Of a stretch of 64,000 nt of DNA, positions 56,829-64,000 are shown piece by piece. Source of the DNA: Arthrobacter caoxuetaonis (lineage in GTDB: Bacteria; Actinomycetota; Actinomycetes; Actinomycetales; Micrococcaceae). Both the position numbers and the translations under genes were made by a program. The DNA is taken from NCBI RefSeq assembly GCF_023921125.1, contig NZ_CP099467.1, forward strand, positions 1 through 64,000, given 5' to 3'. Each line of letters opens with the position of its first letter. Position 1 is the first letter of the stretch. The notes under the pieces are model-generated. The model searched no databases. It saw only the letters and a list, made by a program, of their open reading frames with translations, and was not told the DNA's origin.

Positions 56829-59074
56829 CGGTGCTTCACCACCCCTCCCTTTTCTGTCCACGTGTAGTAGCCGCCCTGGTAGTTCTGGCGCACGACCCCG
56901 TTCCAGATGTATTCATCGGAAAGCGGGAAGCCCATGGGGCCCCGTTCGTAGTCCTGTGCAGCCCAGGCGGAGCGGATGGCGCCGACACTGGCGTACCCGG
57001 TTGCCGTTGCCGGATTCCAGAGGATGGCTCCGCCCTGGAAGTTCTGGTAGGCCCAGCCCTGCTTCAGCCCATAGACCTCATCGGAGGTCGGGTAGCCAAG
57101 CTGTCCGTCCTCGCGCCCCATCGAGATCCACTTGGCACCGATGCCGGCAAGGCTGTGGAAGGCACCTGTGGAGGGGCTCCAGTAGATGTATCCGAGTTCA
57201 AACCGCTGGCTCTTGCCGCCGCCCTTCAGCCCGGTGACTTCATCTCCGAGAGGGTAGCCGAGGCCCGAGGCGTGGCCGCCCAACGCCAGGTGCTTGACGC
57301 GGATCGGTCCGTCAATGTTGGCGAAGGCGCCGTAGGAGGGGTGCCAGAGGATAGCCCCTTTTTCGTACAGCCGGTATTTGCCGCCCTTGACACTGGACAC
57401 TTCTGCACCTGTCGCCTCGCCAAGGACCTTGGCACCGTTCATGAGTTCGTACTTCCAGCCGATCGGCGTGGTTGGGGCGGTGACTGCAGCGCTGTTGCTC
57501 CAGCCGGAGGACGCAACCCCGTTGTCGGCACGGACGCGTACTGTCACCAGAGCGTTGCCCTTGGCCGCGATGGTCGCCGAGTTCGTCTTCGATGCGGCCT
57601 GCAGGACCTGCCAGGCGCCTGTGCCGTACTTGTACTCGACCCGGTAGGAGGCGGCGAAGTTCACTGCCGGCCAGGTGAATGAAGCAGATTCGGTGGCCGG
57701 CGCCAGCTTTCCGGTGACGACCGGGGCGGCCGGCAGATTCGGGAGGGTCACGGACCCGGTAGCAGACCAGGCCGAGGAACCAGCAGGGCCAATGGAGCGG
57801 ACGCGAAGCTTCAGGGTGTTGCCGCCGACTCCGGTAATGGTGGCCGAACGGGTCGTGGTGCTTGCGCTGACGACCGTCCAGGCACCGGAGTTGATCTGCT
57901 TCTCGACCCGGTAGGCGGTTGCCCTTACAGCGGCCGGCCAGGTGAACGTAGCGCTCGTGTGGCTCTCTGCCTTGCCCGTGAGGACGGGGACCCCGGGCAG
58001 CTCTTCAATCTTGACGGCCACGATGGCTGAGTAGGGGCCGCTGATGGAGTACAGGTTCGCCTTCACCCGCGCTTCGACCTTGTTGCCGGCTGCAGCACCC
58101 ACGGAGAGCGTGCGGCCGGTCTGGGCGCTGTTTACGACGGTCCAGGTCCCGCCGTTGATGCGCTGTTCCACCCAGTACGAGGTTGCCGTCGGGACAGCGG
58201 GCCAGGTGAATTCGGCGTTCAGGACATTCTTGACCGTTCCGGTGACTACCGGCATGGCAGGGGGCACCGGAAGGTTCACGGTGACGACGGGGCTGTAGTA
58301 AGACTCCCCTGTCGGGCCCGCAGACTTGATCTTCATTTCGACCTTGTCGCCGTACGCGCCGTCGATCAGGGCGGTGCGCAGGGAGCCGCCGTAGTTCTTC
58401 GTGACCCAGCCGCCGCCGTTGATCCGGTACTGGATGGTGTAGGCGTCAGCCCCCGCAACAGCGTTCCAGCTTGCCTTGGCTTTGGGACCTTCGTAGACGA
58501 TTGCCCCAGTCAGCGCCGGGATGGCCGGAGGGTCCTGTACAGGAGCCTCGCTGGCGGAACGGACCTTGGAGGGGGCAGCCTCACCGATGCCGGGGGTGAT
58601 GATCGTGCTTTCGCGGCGGCTGTGGGCTGAGCCGGCGTCCCCTTCGTTGTCGCGCCATGAGACGTCGACGACGACGAGTTTCGTGCCGAACTGGGATGTT
58701 CCGCCGGGCTTGTCCTGCCATCCGACGGCGGTCTTCACGGTGACGTTCAGGCCGCGGAGGGTCTTCGTGCTGGTGGCATCGAGTGCGTCAGTGCTCTCGT
58801 AGACGGCAGTGGCGCCGGAAGCGAGCAGGCCGGTTGCAGGTGCGGTCTTCGTGCCGAGCTTGGACCACGTGGTGGCGCGGGCGGTTTCGAAGATGTCCTG
58901 GGTGACCTGGGTGGCGATGGAGTCGTTGACGGCGGTGCGCTGGGTGATGGTGGCGCTGGTGGCCGCGGCCGTGTACCCGAGGGTCAGCACGGAGATGATC
59001 CCCAGGGACACGATGGCTTCGAGCAGCACCGAACCCCTGTCCTTCTTCCGGGGGAATCCCCTGAACCTCTTCAC
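56825..59074 (-). CDS. PilV-like minor pilin with FN3 and LGFP repeats
   Basis: The 749-residue product has prepilin signal KDRG-SVLLEAIVSLG (cleavage after G14, Glu at +5). Four FN3-type domains fill about 185-520. The C-terminal 220 residues are LGFP-type repeats (LGYPLGDE, LGYPTSDE, MGFPLSDE with intervening GxxYW), a module known to bind cell-wall sugars in actinobacteria. It is best read as a tip adhesin. GTG 59074 has GAGG upstream. It overlaps the next pilin gene. Confidence 0.83.
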   Translation of the reverse strand: MKRFRGFPRKKDRGSVLLEAIVSLGIISVLTLGYTAAATSATITQRTAVNDSIATQVTQDIFETARATTWSKLGTKTAPATGLLASGATAVYESTDALDATSTKTLRGLNVTVKTAVGWQDKPGGTSQFGTKLVVVDVSWRDNEGDAGSAHSRRESTIITPGIGEAAPSKVRSASEAPVQDPPAIPALTGAIVYEGPKAKASWNAVAGADAYTIQYRINGGGWVTKNYGGSLRTALIDGAYGDKVEMKIKSAGPTGESYYSPVVTVNLPVPPAMPVVTGTVKNVLNAEFTWPAVPTATSYWVEQRINGGTWTVVNSAQTGRTLSVGAAAGNKVEARVKANLYSISGPYSAIVAVKIEELPGVPVLTGKAESHTSATFTWPAAVRATAYRVEKQINSGAWTVVSASTTTRSATITGVGGNTLKLRVRSIGPAGSSAWSATGSVTLPNLPAAPVVTGKLAPATESASFTWPAVNFAASYRVEYKYGTGAWQVLQAASKTNSATIAAKGNALVTVRVRADNGVASSGWSNSAAVTAPTTPIGWKYELMNGAKVLGEATGAEVSSVKGGKYRLYEKGAILWHPSYGAFANIDGPIRVKHLALGGHASGLGYPLGDEVTGLKGGGKSQRFELGYIYWSPSTGAFHSLAGIGAKWISMGREDGQLGYPTSDEVYGLKQGWAYQNFQGGAILWNPATATGYASVGAIRSAWAAQDYERGPMGFPLSDEYIWNGVVRQNYQGGYYTWTEKGGVVKHR

Positions 59075-59083
59075 GGCGGGCCT

Positions 59084-59272
59084 CTAGTCGTTCAGCTGGG
59101 TGACGGGGGTGAACAGGGTGGCCTCGCTGGAGGCGAACCGGATGAAGTCGCCCCACCCAGCCGGGCTGCGGTCCTGGATGCTGGAGCGGGAGGGCAGCGA
59201 CTTGAGCAGTGCGATACCTGTTCCGGCAACTACAGCGTCAATATCTGCTGGGGTGGATGTTCCTGCTGTCAT
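59084..59272 (-). CDS. Small protein inside the pilus operon (62 aa)
   Basis: The short, soluble product (start MTAGTSTPADIDAVVAGTGI) has no signal or membrane helix. It lies between pilA and the pilV-like gene with 9 and 71 base gaps. The Shine-Dalgarno is weak (GAGAG). It may be a real accessory gene or chance. Confidence 0.5.
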   Translation of the reverse strand: MTAGTSTPADIDAVVAGTGIALLKSLPSRSSIQDRSPAGWGDFIRFASSEATLFTPVTQLND

Positions 59273-59343
59273 CAGGCGGGCACTCTCTATTCGTCTTGCG
59301 GGAACCTCTGAGGGGAGGCGGCCGAAGCCGCCTCCCCAGGTGA

Positions 59344-59832
59344 TTACTTCGGTGCGATCACAAGGCCGGGGGTCGTGCCCGTGGACTTGTAGATGACCGT
59401 GTAGTTGGTCACGCCGGGGTTCGTTCCGACGATCTTGAAGCCGTAGCCGTTGGCGCCTGCTGCGGCGTCAGCACCGGCCTCGGTGAGCAGGGATCCGACC
59501 AGGGTCGTGTCCGTGCTGCGCTTGGAGTCGGCGACGGAAGCGGTGACGCCGGGCAGCTTGTAGGTTGCCTTGCCGGTCAGGGAGTAGTCGGATTCAACGA
59601 GCAGCGCTGCGTTGGAGACTTCACCGGCCAGGTTCTGTACCGCGGCACGTTCGAAGAACTTGCCGAACTGGGGCAGGATGGCCAGCGCCAGGATGGCGAT
59701 GATTGCCATGGCGGCCATGATTTCGATGAGCGAGAAGCCGCCGTCGGTGCGGGCTTCCGCTTCCGGGTTCTTGCGGCCGAGCGCGCGGGCCCGGAGCTTG
59801 GCCGGGTCTAGGGTCAGGGTGGAGCTGGTCAA
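59344..59832 (-). CDS. pilA: Type IV major pilin, copy 1
   Basis: The 162-residue product has a 32-residue leader ending TDGG and the mature start FSLIEIMAAMAIIAILALAI, with Glu at +5 of the mature chain. The globular part is small, about 100 residues. TTG 59832 has AGAGGG 7 bases upstream. It is a near-identical tandem copy of the gene at 59959 in the leader and helix; the C-terminal part has diverged. The leader is far longer than in type IVa pilins. No prepilin peptidase is in the window. Confidence 0.9.
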   Translation of the reverse strand: MTSSTLTLDPAKLRARALGRKNPEAEARTDGGFSLIEIMAAMAIIAILALAILPQFGKFFERAAVQNLAGEVSNAALLVESDYSLTGKATYKLPGVTASVADSKRSTDTTLVGSLLTEAGADAAAGANGYGFKIVGTNPGVTNYTVIYKSTGTTPGLVIAPK

Positions 59833-59905
59833 CGGATAGCCCTCTTTCAAGGTTGGTTGCGGGTCTGCATCACTGCGGGCCCTCACGAACTGCCCGCAAC
59901 CTGTT

Positions 59906-59915
59906 CCATGCGTAG
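59906..59915 (-). promoter_or_regulatory. Short CTACGCATG element before pilA copy 1
   Basis: CTACGCATGG, 9/9 of the core, about 75 bases before TTG 59832. Confidence 0.5.
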
Positions 59916-59958
59916 ATTCCGGGGAAACGGTGAGCACCGCTCCCCCGGAATCAGTCAG

Positions 59959-60447
59959 TTACTTCGGGGTGATGACCAGACCCGGGGTCGCTCCGATGGA
60001 GGTGTAGGTCACCGTGTAGTTGGTGACGCCCGGGTTGGTGCCGGTGATCCGGTAGCCGTAACCGGGGTTGGTGCCGCTCGCTGCGGTGCCGTCCGCCTTC
60101 AGGGTTGTCGCTGACAGGGTGGTGTCGGTGCTCTTCTTGGAGTTGGCCACCGAGGCGCTGACACCTGCGGCGGAGTACGTGGACTTGCCGGTCAGGGAGT
60201 AGTCGGATTCAACGAGCAGCGCTGCGTTGGAGACTTCACCCGCCAGGTTCTGTACGGCGGCCCGCTCGAAGAACTTGCCGAACTGGGGCAGGATGGCCAG
60301 CGCCAGGATGGCGATGATTGCCATGGCGGCCATGATTTCGATGAGCGAGAAGCCGCCGTCAGTGCGGGCTTCCCCGTCTTTGTCCTTGCGTCCGAGCGCG
60401 CGGGCCCGGAGCTTGTGCGGATCTAGGGTCAGGGTGGAGGTGGTCAA
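59959..60447 (-). CDS. pilA: Type IV major pilin, copy 2
   Basis: The 162-residue product has the same 32-residue leader and helix as copy 1 (cleavage after G32). The mature C-terminal domain differs at many positions, chiefly in residues 90-150, which are surface-exposed in pilins. TTG 60447 has GAGG upstream. The copies are of equal length and separated by 126 bases. Whether both are assembled or one is a variant store cannot be told. Confidence 0.9.
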   Translation of the reverse strand: MTTSTLTLDPHKLRARALGRKDKDGEARTDGGFSLIEIMAAMAIIAILALAILPQFGKFFERAAVQNLAGEVSNAALLVESDYSLTGKSTYSAAGVSASVANSKKSTDTTLSATTLKADGTAASGTNPGYGYRITGTNPGVTNYTVTYTSIGATPGLVITPK

Positions 60448-60525
60448 CGGAAGCAACCTCTTTCAAGATGGGCCGTGGCTGGAAGCAGAGCTGCGGACCG
60501 CCTGGCTGTACCCGCCCGCGCCTGA

Positions 60526-60537
60526 GTACATGCGCAG
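60526..60537 (-). promoter_or_regulatory. Variant CTGCGCATGTAC before pilA copy 2
   Basis: 10/12 match (A3 to G, C11 to A), about 80 bases before TTG 60447. Confidence 0.35.
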
Positions 60538-60558
60538 CTTTTCCCCGGCCTCTCCCCG

Positions 60559-61821
60559 CTAGTAGGGGGAGACGATGTCGCCCATCGAGAAGTACGGCAG
60601 GTAGACGGCCAGGGCGATGATCAGGACCATGACCGCGATGCCGATGAGGAAGATCGGCTGGATGAGGGCTTCCATGTTGTTGGTCGTGGCGTCAGCGTCA
60701 CGCTCGTAGAGCCGGCCGACGGCGCGCAGGGACTTGGCCATGCCGCCGGTTTCTTCAGCGATCGCCATGAACTGGATGAGCAGCTTCGGGAAGAGCGGCT
60801 CCTTGGACAGTGGCTCGACGATGGATTCGCCGCGGAGCTTGCCGTCACGGGCCGCCAGGATGGCCTTCTCCATGGCGACGTTGCCGACAGATCCTGCGGT
60901 GATCGTCAGTGCCTGGATCTCGTGGACCCTGTTTTCGGTCAGGGACGCCAGGACGGAGCAGAACTTGGCGAGGGCGATCTTGCGGAAGAGCCCGCCGAAA
61001 ATGGGCAGCTTGAACTTCAGCGGGTCGATGAACTCGCGGACTTTCTGCTCCTGGGAGTTCCTGCGGTACCAGATGCCGGCGATGATGCCGGTGATGACGA
61101 CCGTGGGCACGGCCCAGATCATCTGGTCGGAAGCCGCCATGACCATCTGGGTGATTTTCGGCAGTTCCGCGGTTCCGCCGGAGAGCTCGTCGTAGAGTCC
61201 GCCGAACTTGGGGACGACGTACATCATCATGAAGACGAAGATCGCGGCGCTGAGCACCAGGATCACCATCGGGTACGTCATGGCTTTCTTCAGCTTCGCG
61301 CGCTGGTCATCCGCTGCCTCGAGATCATCGGCGGCCTGCGCGGCGGCCTTGGCCACGAAGCCGCCCTCTTCGCCGGCGTGAAGGGTCTCGGTCATCAGCT
61401 GCGGGAAAATGTACGGGTACTGGGCCATGGCCTCGGACATCTTCATGCCTTCGGCACCCATGTCCTTGGACACCTGCGCGAGGCCGTAGGCCAGGACCGG
61501 GTCCTCGATTTCCCCGCCGCCGGCAACTGCGTCGATGGAGGCGCGGTCGTCCATGCCGACTTCCAGGCACAGGGAGAGCTGCCGTGAGGCGGCCACCAGG
61601 GACCGCTGTTTCGGGCGTGCTTTCTTGCCGACGGTCGGCAGGCCGGACTCACGCACTTCAATGATGGACTCGTAGCCGTCCATCCTGGTGAGCTTGGCGA
61701 TGAGCGCTGCCCGGGACGGGTAGGAGGCCTTGCCTGATTCGGTTTTACCGCCGGCTAGCTTCACCCGGTAGAAGTACTCGATGTTCTTGGGCTTTCCCGG
61801 CGCCTCGGCTGTGGTGGTCAA
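60559..61821 (-). CDS. pilC: PilC, type IV pilus inner membrane platform
   Basis: The 420-residue product is a GspF/PilC platform protein. It has two similar halves, three to four membrane segments (around MTYPMVILVLSAAIFVFMMM and IFLIGIAVMVLIIALAVYL) and the TLHAGEEGG signature typical of the family. It links the assembly and retraction ATPases to the growing pilus. TTG 61821 has GGGAG 5 bases upstream. pilA copies follow on the same strand. Confidence 0.92.
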   Translation of the reverse strand: MTTTAEAPGKPKNIEYFYRVKLAGGKTESGKASYPSRAALIAKLTRMDGYESIIEVRESGLPTVGKKARPKQRSLVAASRQLSLCLEVGMDDRASIDAVAGGGEIEDPVLAYGLAQVSKDMGAEGMKMSEAMAQYPYIFPQLMTETLHAGEEGGFVAKAAAQAADDLEAADDQRAKLKKAMTYPMVILVLSAAIFVFMMMYVVPKFGGLYDELSGGTAELPKITQMVMAASDQMIWAVPTVVITGIIAGIWYRRNSQEQKVREFIDPLKFKLPIFGGLFRKIALAKFCSVLASLTENRVHEIQALTITAGSVGNVAMEKAILAARDGKLRGESIVEPLSKEPLFPKLLIQFMAIAEETGGMAKSLRAVGRLYERDADATTNNMEALIQPIFLIGIAVMVLIIALAVYLPYFSMGDIVSPY

Positions 61822-61882
61822 TGAAGCTCCCTGATGCTTGGCATCCGGCAGGAGTGCTTCCCGCCGGGCAGATGTCAGGGAT

Positions 61883-61894
61883 GGACATGCGTAG
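61883..61894 (-). promoter_or_regulatory. CTACGCATGTCC element before pilC
   Basis: 12/12 match, about 70 bases before TTG 61821, back to back with the plus copy at 61933. Confidence 0.6.
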
Positions 61895-61932
61895 ACGGAC
61901 GCGTCCCGCGCACCGCCCCCGCGACGGGCTGC

Positions 61933-61944
61933 CTACGCATGTTC
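61933..61944 (+). promoter_or_regulatory. CTACGCATGTTC element
   Basis: 11/12 match, 45 bases before ATG 61987. Confidence 0.55.
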
Positions 61945-61986
61945 CAGGGCAGGGTCCGCACCGGATCCGGCTACGAAGGAGAAACC

Positions 61987-62241
61987 ATGGACGGACATTT
62001 GAGCATCGCCGAAGACACCAGCATCCCGTGGGAGCTGGTGGTCATTGCGCGCGGACCGGCGGGAAGCACCGTGCACCTGGCGTTCCAGGACGGCGCCGCC
62101 GAGGCACGGAAGGTGGAGTTCTATTCAGCCCGGGAGGCATCGGCGGCGTGCGTCATCCTGGCCTCTGCCAAGGATCAGAACGAGGCAGCCACCCTGCAGG
62201 GGCTTCCAGGGCTGAAAGAGGTCCGGCGGGCAGGGATCTAA
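61987..62241 (+). CDS. Small hypothetical protein (84 aa)
   Basis: The product has strands (WELVVIARGPAGSTVHLAFQ) followed by helices (AREASAACVILASA). Soluble, with no known family. GAAGGAG precedes ATG 61987. It is divergent from pilC across a pair of CTACGCATG elements and overlaps the convergent gene by 4 bases. Confidence 0.65.
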   Translation: MDGHLSIAEDTSIPWELVVIARGPAGSTVHLAFQDGAAEARKVEFYSAREASAACVILASAKDQNEAATLQGLPGLKEVRRAGI

Positions 62242-62390
62242 AGGACGCCCAGCAGCCCGGTCACGACCAGGGCAGCAACCAGCACGCCAGCAAGGATCCG
62301 GACGGCGGCGGGCTGTTTCGGGGCAGTGAATTCGGCTGCAGCGTCGCGGCGCTGGTTCTGGACCTGGATTGCCCGGTTCTTGGTCTTCAA
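62238..62390 (-). CDS. Small membrane protein (50 aa)
   Basis: The product has a basic, Gln-rich start (KTKNRAIQVQNQRRDA) and one membrane helix at its C-terminus (LAGVLVAALVVTGLLGV). GAAAGGA stands before TTG 62390, and a CTACGCATGTCC copy lies about 45 bases further upstream. It could be a small pilus or translocation accessory. Confidence 0.6.
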   Translation of the reverse strand: MKTKNRAIQVQNQRRDAAAEFTAPKQPAAVRILAGVLVAALVVTGLLGVL

Positions 62391-62435
62391 GCTGTTCCTT
62401 TCATCCGGTACCCGCCGTTCGGCCGGACCATACCG

Positions 62436-62447
62436 GGACATGCGTAG
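62436..62447 (-). promoter_or_regulatory. CTACGCATGTCC element
   Basis: 12/12 match, about 50 bases before TTG 62390. Confidence 0.6.
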
Positions 62448-62503
62448 ACCGGGGCCGGGAAGCGTTCGGGCCATCCGCCCGGGCCGTGAACCGGGCAGAG
62501 AAA

Positions 62504-62545
62504 AGGCCCTGTCCGCACACATAGAAGTAGTGCGGAACAGGGCCT
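62504..62545 (-). terminator. Terminator of the lipoprotein gene at 62644, containing a TCCGCACACA copy
   Basis: Arms of 14-15 bases with one bulged base, an 11-base loop, then TTTTCTC on the minus strand. The loop-proximal part reads TCCGCACACA on the plus strand (62512-62521). Confidence 0.75.
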
Positions 62546-62592
62546 CAAACAACTCGACTGAGGTACTGGAAACGGTGAGACTTTACCCTTCT

Positions 62593-62602
62593 GCCGCACA
62601 CA
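62593..62602 (+). promoter_or_regulatory. GCCGCACACA copy without a credible gene
   Basis: 10/10 match on the plus strand. The only following start is a GTG 6 bases on (62609), opening a frame antisense to the lipoprotein gene. Confidence 0.4.
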
Positions 62603-62643
62603 TAGAGAGTGTCAGGTACACCGGCGAAAGGGATGGTTATGAA

Positions 62644-63234
62644 CTACTTCTTGGAGTCAGCAGAAGCTTCGGCAGATGCGGACGGGGAAGCAGTTTCAGA
62701 GGCATCAGCTTCCGGAGCCTGCGGGAACGCGATGAGCCAGGAGCCGTCGCGGAAGACCAGGTCATTGACCTCATCAGCCAGTTCAGCAGAGTTGGCCACA
62801 GCCTTGTCGCCGGACTTCACGGAGATAGCCTCAACAGGCACAGAAGCCTTGCGGTCCTTGACGACAATCTTGGACTCATCCACGGCAATCGAAAGCTCAG
62901 CCTTGGGGTCCAGGACCTTTACAAGCGCAAAGTCCGCCATTGCAGCGGCAACGTCAGAAACCTTCGCCTCCGGATCGGTGAGCTGAACAGCCTCGGAGAA
63001 GGTCTTCTCATCGGCGTCATCCGGGAAGGCAGCAGCAATCTCGTCTGAAGTGGTCGCCTCGAAGAACTTCTCGATGGTCTCCGCAGCCTTGGCCGGCGTG
63101 AGCTGAGCCTTCTCCTCTGCAGCTGCAGCGGTCGACTCCTTGGAGGGTTCCTCAGCTCCGCCGCAGGCGGTGGCACCGAAGAGCAGGCCGGCGGACAGCA
63201 CGATCGTGCCGAGGTACTTCGATGCGTTCTTCAT
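62644..63234 (-). CDS. Lipoprotein in the pilus cluster
   Basis: The 196-residue product has a signal peptide and lipobox GATA-C (C24), then a Ser/Ala/Glu linker. The small alpha/beta domain (TIEKFFEATTSDEIAAAF, LSIAVDESKIVVKD, DLVFRDGSWLIAF) is like DUF4878-type domains, though this is only a pattern match. AAGGAAA stands before ATG 63234. It lies between pilO and pilC and may be a periplasmic or wall-space assembly factor. Confidence 0.72.
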   Translation of the reverse strand: MKNASKYLGTIVLSAGLLFGATACGGAEEPSKESTAAAAEEKAQLTPAKAAETIEKFFEATTSDEIAAAFPDDADEKTFSEAVQLTDPEAKVSDVAAAMADFALVKVLDPKAELSIAVDESKIVVKDRKASVPVEAISVKSGDKAVANSAELADEVNDLVFRDGSWLIAFPQAPEADASETASPSASAEASADSKK

Positions 63235-63344
63235 GTCGTTTCCTTAGTTTGTCAAGTCGTTGGTGTTGTTTGACAAGCTACGTGAGAGAAATGACGTAAA
63301 GCAAGCTGACGTGTACCTTTTTGCGTCATGTTGGTGTAAGGGGG

Positions 63345-64000
63345 TTAGCCCTCAGCGCCCTCACCGGCGGCCGCGGCATCTGCGGCCCCACCCTCGACAG
63401 CACCCTCAGCGGCATCCTCTTCAGCGGCCTTTGCCTGCTCCGGTGTGGCCAGCGGCGCGACGAAGAACGAGTCAGCCGTGATGCTCAGGTTCGCGTTCGA
63501 ACCCTCACCGTCGAAGCCGAAAGTCTTGATGAGGATCGGGCGGTCCAGCTGCTCAAGCTTCTCCATGAAACGCTGCAGCGCTGCCGGATCCCCCTGGGCG
63601 TTGATGGTCAGTCCCACCATGGCAACAGTCGAACCTTCAAGATCCTCCGGAGCGATTTCCACCGGAGCCTCAGACTGGACGGATTCAAGGGCCGCATCGA
63701 CATCGGCTTCACCGGTCTCGACACCCGCATTACCCTCCGCAGCTGCTTCAGGCGGGGCGATCATCGCTACCGACGGAACCGCGGGGTTCAGGGTCGTCAG
63801 CTTCACCCCAGCCTCGTCGGCTGCCTTGGTAATAGCCGCCACCAGCTCCTTCTGGGATGAGCCGGGCGGGAAAGCAGCATTGAAATCAGCCACCCGGCCT
63901 TCCAGGTCGCCGATGTTCGCAGCGTTCTCCTGCAGGATGGCCTTCTTCACAGCCAGTGCCTCGTTGGAAGCGGCAACCGTGGCGGTCTGGTCTTCCAGCG
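63345..64000 (-). CDS. pilO: PilO-like pilus assembly protein, 5' end outside the window
   Basis: The visible 217 residues continue upstream past the window end. The start is coiled coil (LEGRVADFNAAFPPGSSQKE), typical of the PilO membrane-proximal helix. A ferredoxin-like domain follows (VAMVGLTINAQGDPAALQRF with MEKLEQLDRPILIKTFGF), then an acidic Ala/Glu tail. PilO pairs with PilN to connect the inner membrane platform with the rest of the machine. Partner genes pilM and pilN should lie just beyond 64000. Confidence 0.82.
   Translation of the reverse strand, partial: LEDQTATVAASNEALAVKKAILQENAANIGDLEGRVADFNAAFPPGSSQKELVAAITKAADEAGVKLTTLNPAVPSVAMIAPPEAAAEGNAGVETGEADVDAALESVQSEAPVEIAPEDLEGSTVAMVGLTINAQGDPAALQRFMEKLEQLDRPILIKTFGFDGEGSNANLSITADSFFVAPLATPEQAKAAEEDAAEGAVEGGAADAAAAGEGAEG

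Noticed and set aside
61834..61986. Upstream extension of the small gene at 61987
   Set aside because: The frame is open, but GAAGGAG and ATG 61987 give a clear start, and the extension covers the CTACGCATG element.
62326..63048. Plus-strand frame of 240 codons after a start-like element
   Set aside because: Most of it is antisense to the lipoprotein gene at 62644, and the protein has no structure-like pattern.
1..64000. tRNA, rRNA, insertion sequences or integrase genes
   Set aside because: I looked for cloverleaf-like and transposase-like features and saw none I could support; a dedicated search could still find small ones.

Overview
The window looks like part of a large, high-GC actinobacterial plasmid, most likely from Arthrobacter or a related Micrococcaceae genus. 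It carries a ParA/centromere-binding pair, a primase-type replication protein, a type IV pilus operon, an FtsK-type DNA translocase and many toxin, defence and accessory genes. Many starts are GTG, TTG or leaderless ATG. I saw no rRNA, tRNA, insertion sequence or CRISPR array. The host is inferred from gene content and style, not proven.

Layout. 1-2600: arrays of 8-bp repeats (octads built on AGACT/AGAGT) followed by parA and a proline-rich partner gene. 2602-14400: a minus-strand run of accessory genes. Eight of them encode the same N-terminal tag (consensus RQPxGIPxGGQFA) on otherwise different proteins, and most are preceded by a 10-bp element, GCCGCACACA, placed 7-8 bases before the start codon. 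14440-16790: the replication module, with octads on both sides of an AEP-primase/HTH protein and a ribbon-helix-helix gene upstream in a copG-rep-like order. 17000-23610: a desaturase, two helicase-associated-repeat proteins, a Fic-like protein with a degenerate active site, an XRE regulator, secreted or anchored proteins and a further tagged gene. 23716-28800: a type III-like restriction-modification operon with an extra middle gene. 28960-47300: a dense accessory region with two hipBA modules and their operators, a polymorphic toxin with nuclease C-terminus and candidate immunity gene, an AbiEii-like pair, GNAT and nuclease genes, lipoproteins, and a canonical Fic gene in an operon with an Xre/MbcA-like gene. 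47418-50340: the FtsK-like translocase and a coiled-coil protein. 50467-64000: a secreted Pro-rich protein and the pilus cluster, with two tandem major pilins, three large minor pilins (one with FN3 and LGFP repeats), PilC, and PilO cut by the window end.

How it may fit together. Octads flank both par and rep, so one ribbon-helix-helix-type protein could coordinate segregation and copy number. Two other short repeated DNA elements mark two sets of genes. GCCGCACACA precedes the tagged and other accessory genes and one pilin gene. CTACGCATGTCC lies 40-95 bases before the starts of translocase, pilin, pilC, desaturase and small genes, and at the mod start. The tag, its start-associated element and the hairpins between cassettes form the most unusual system here. 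I do not know its function.
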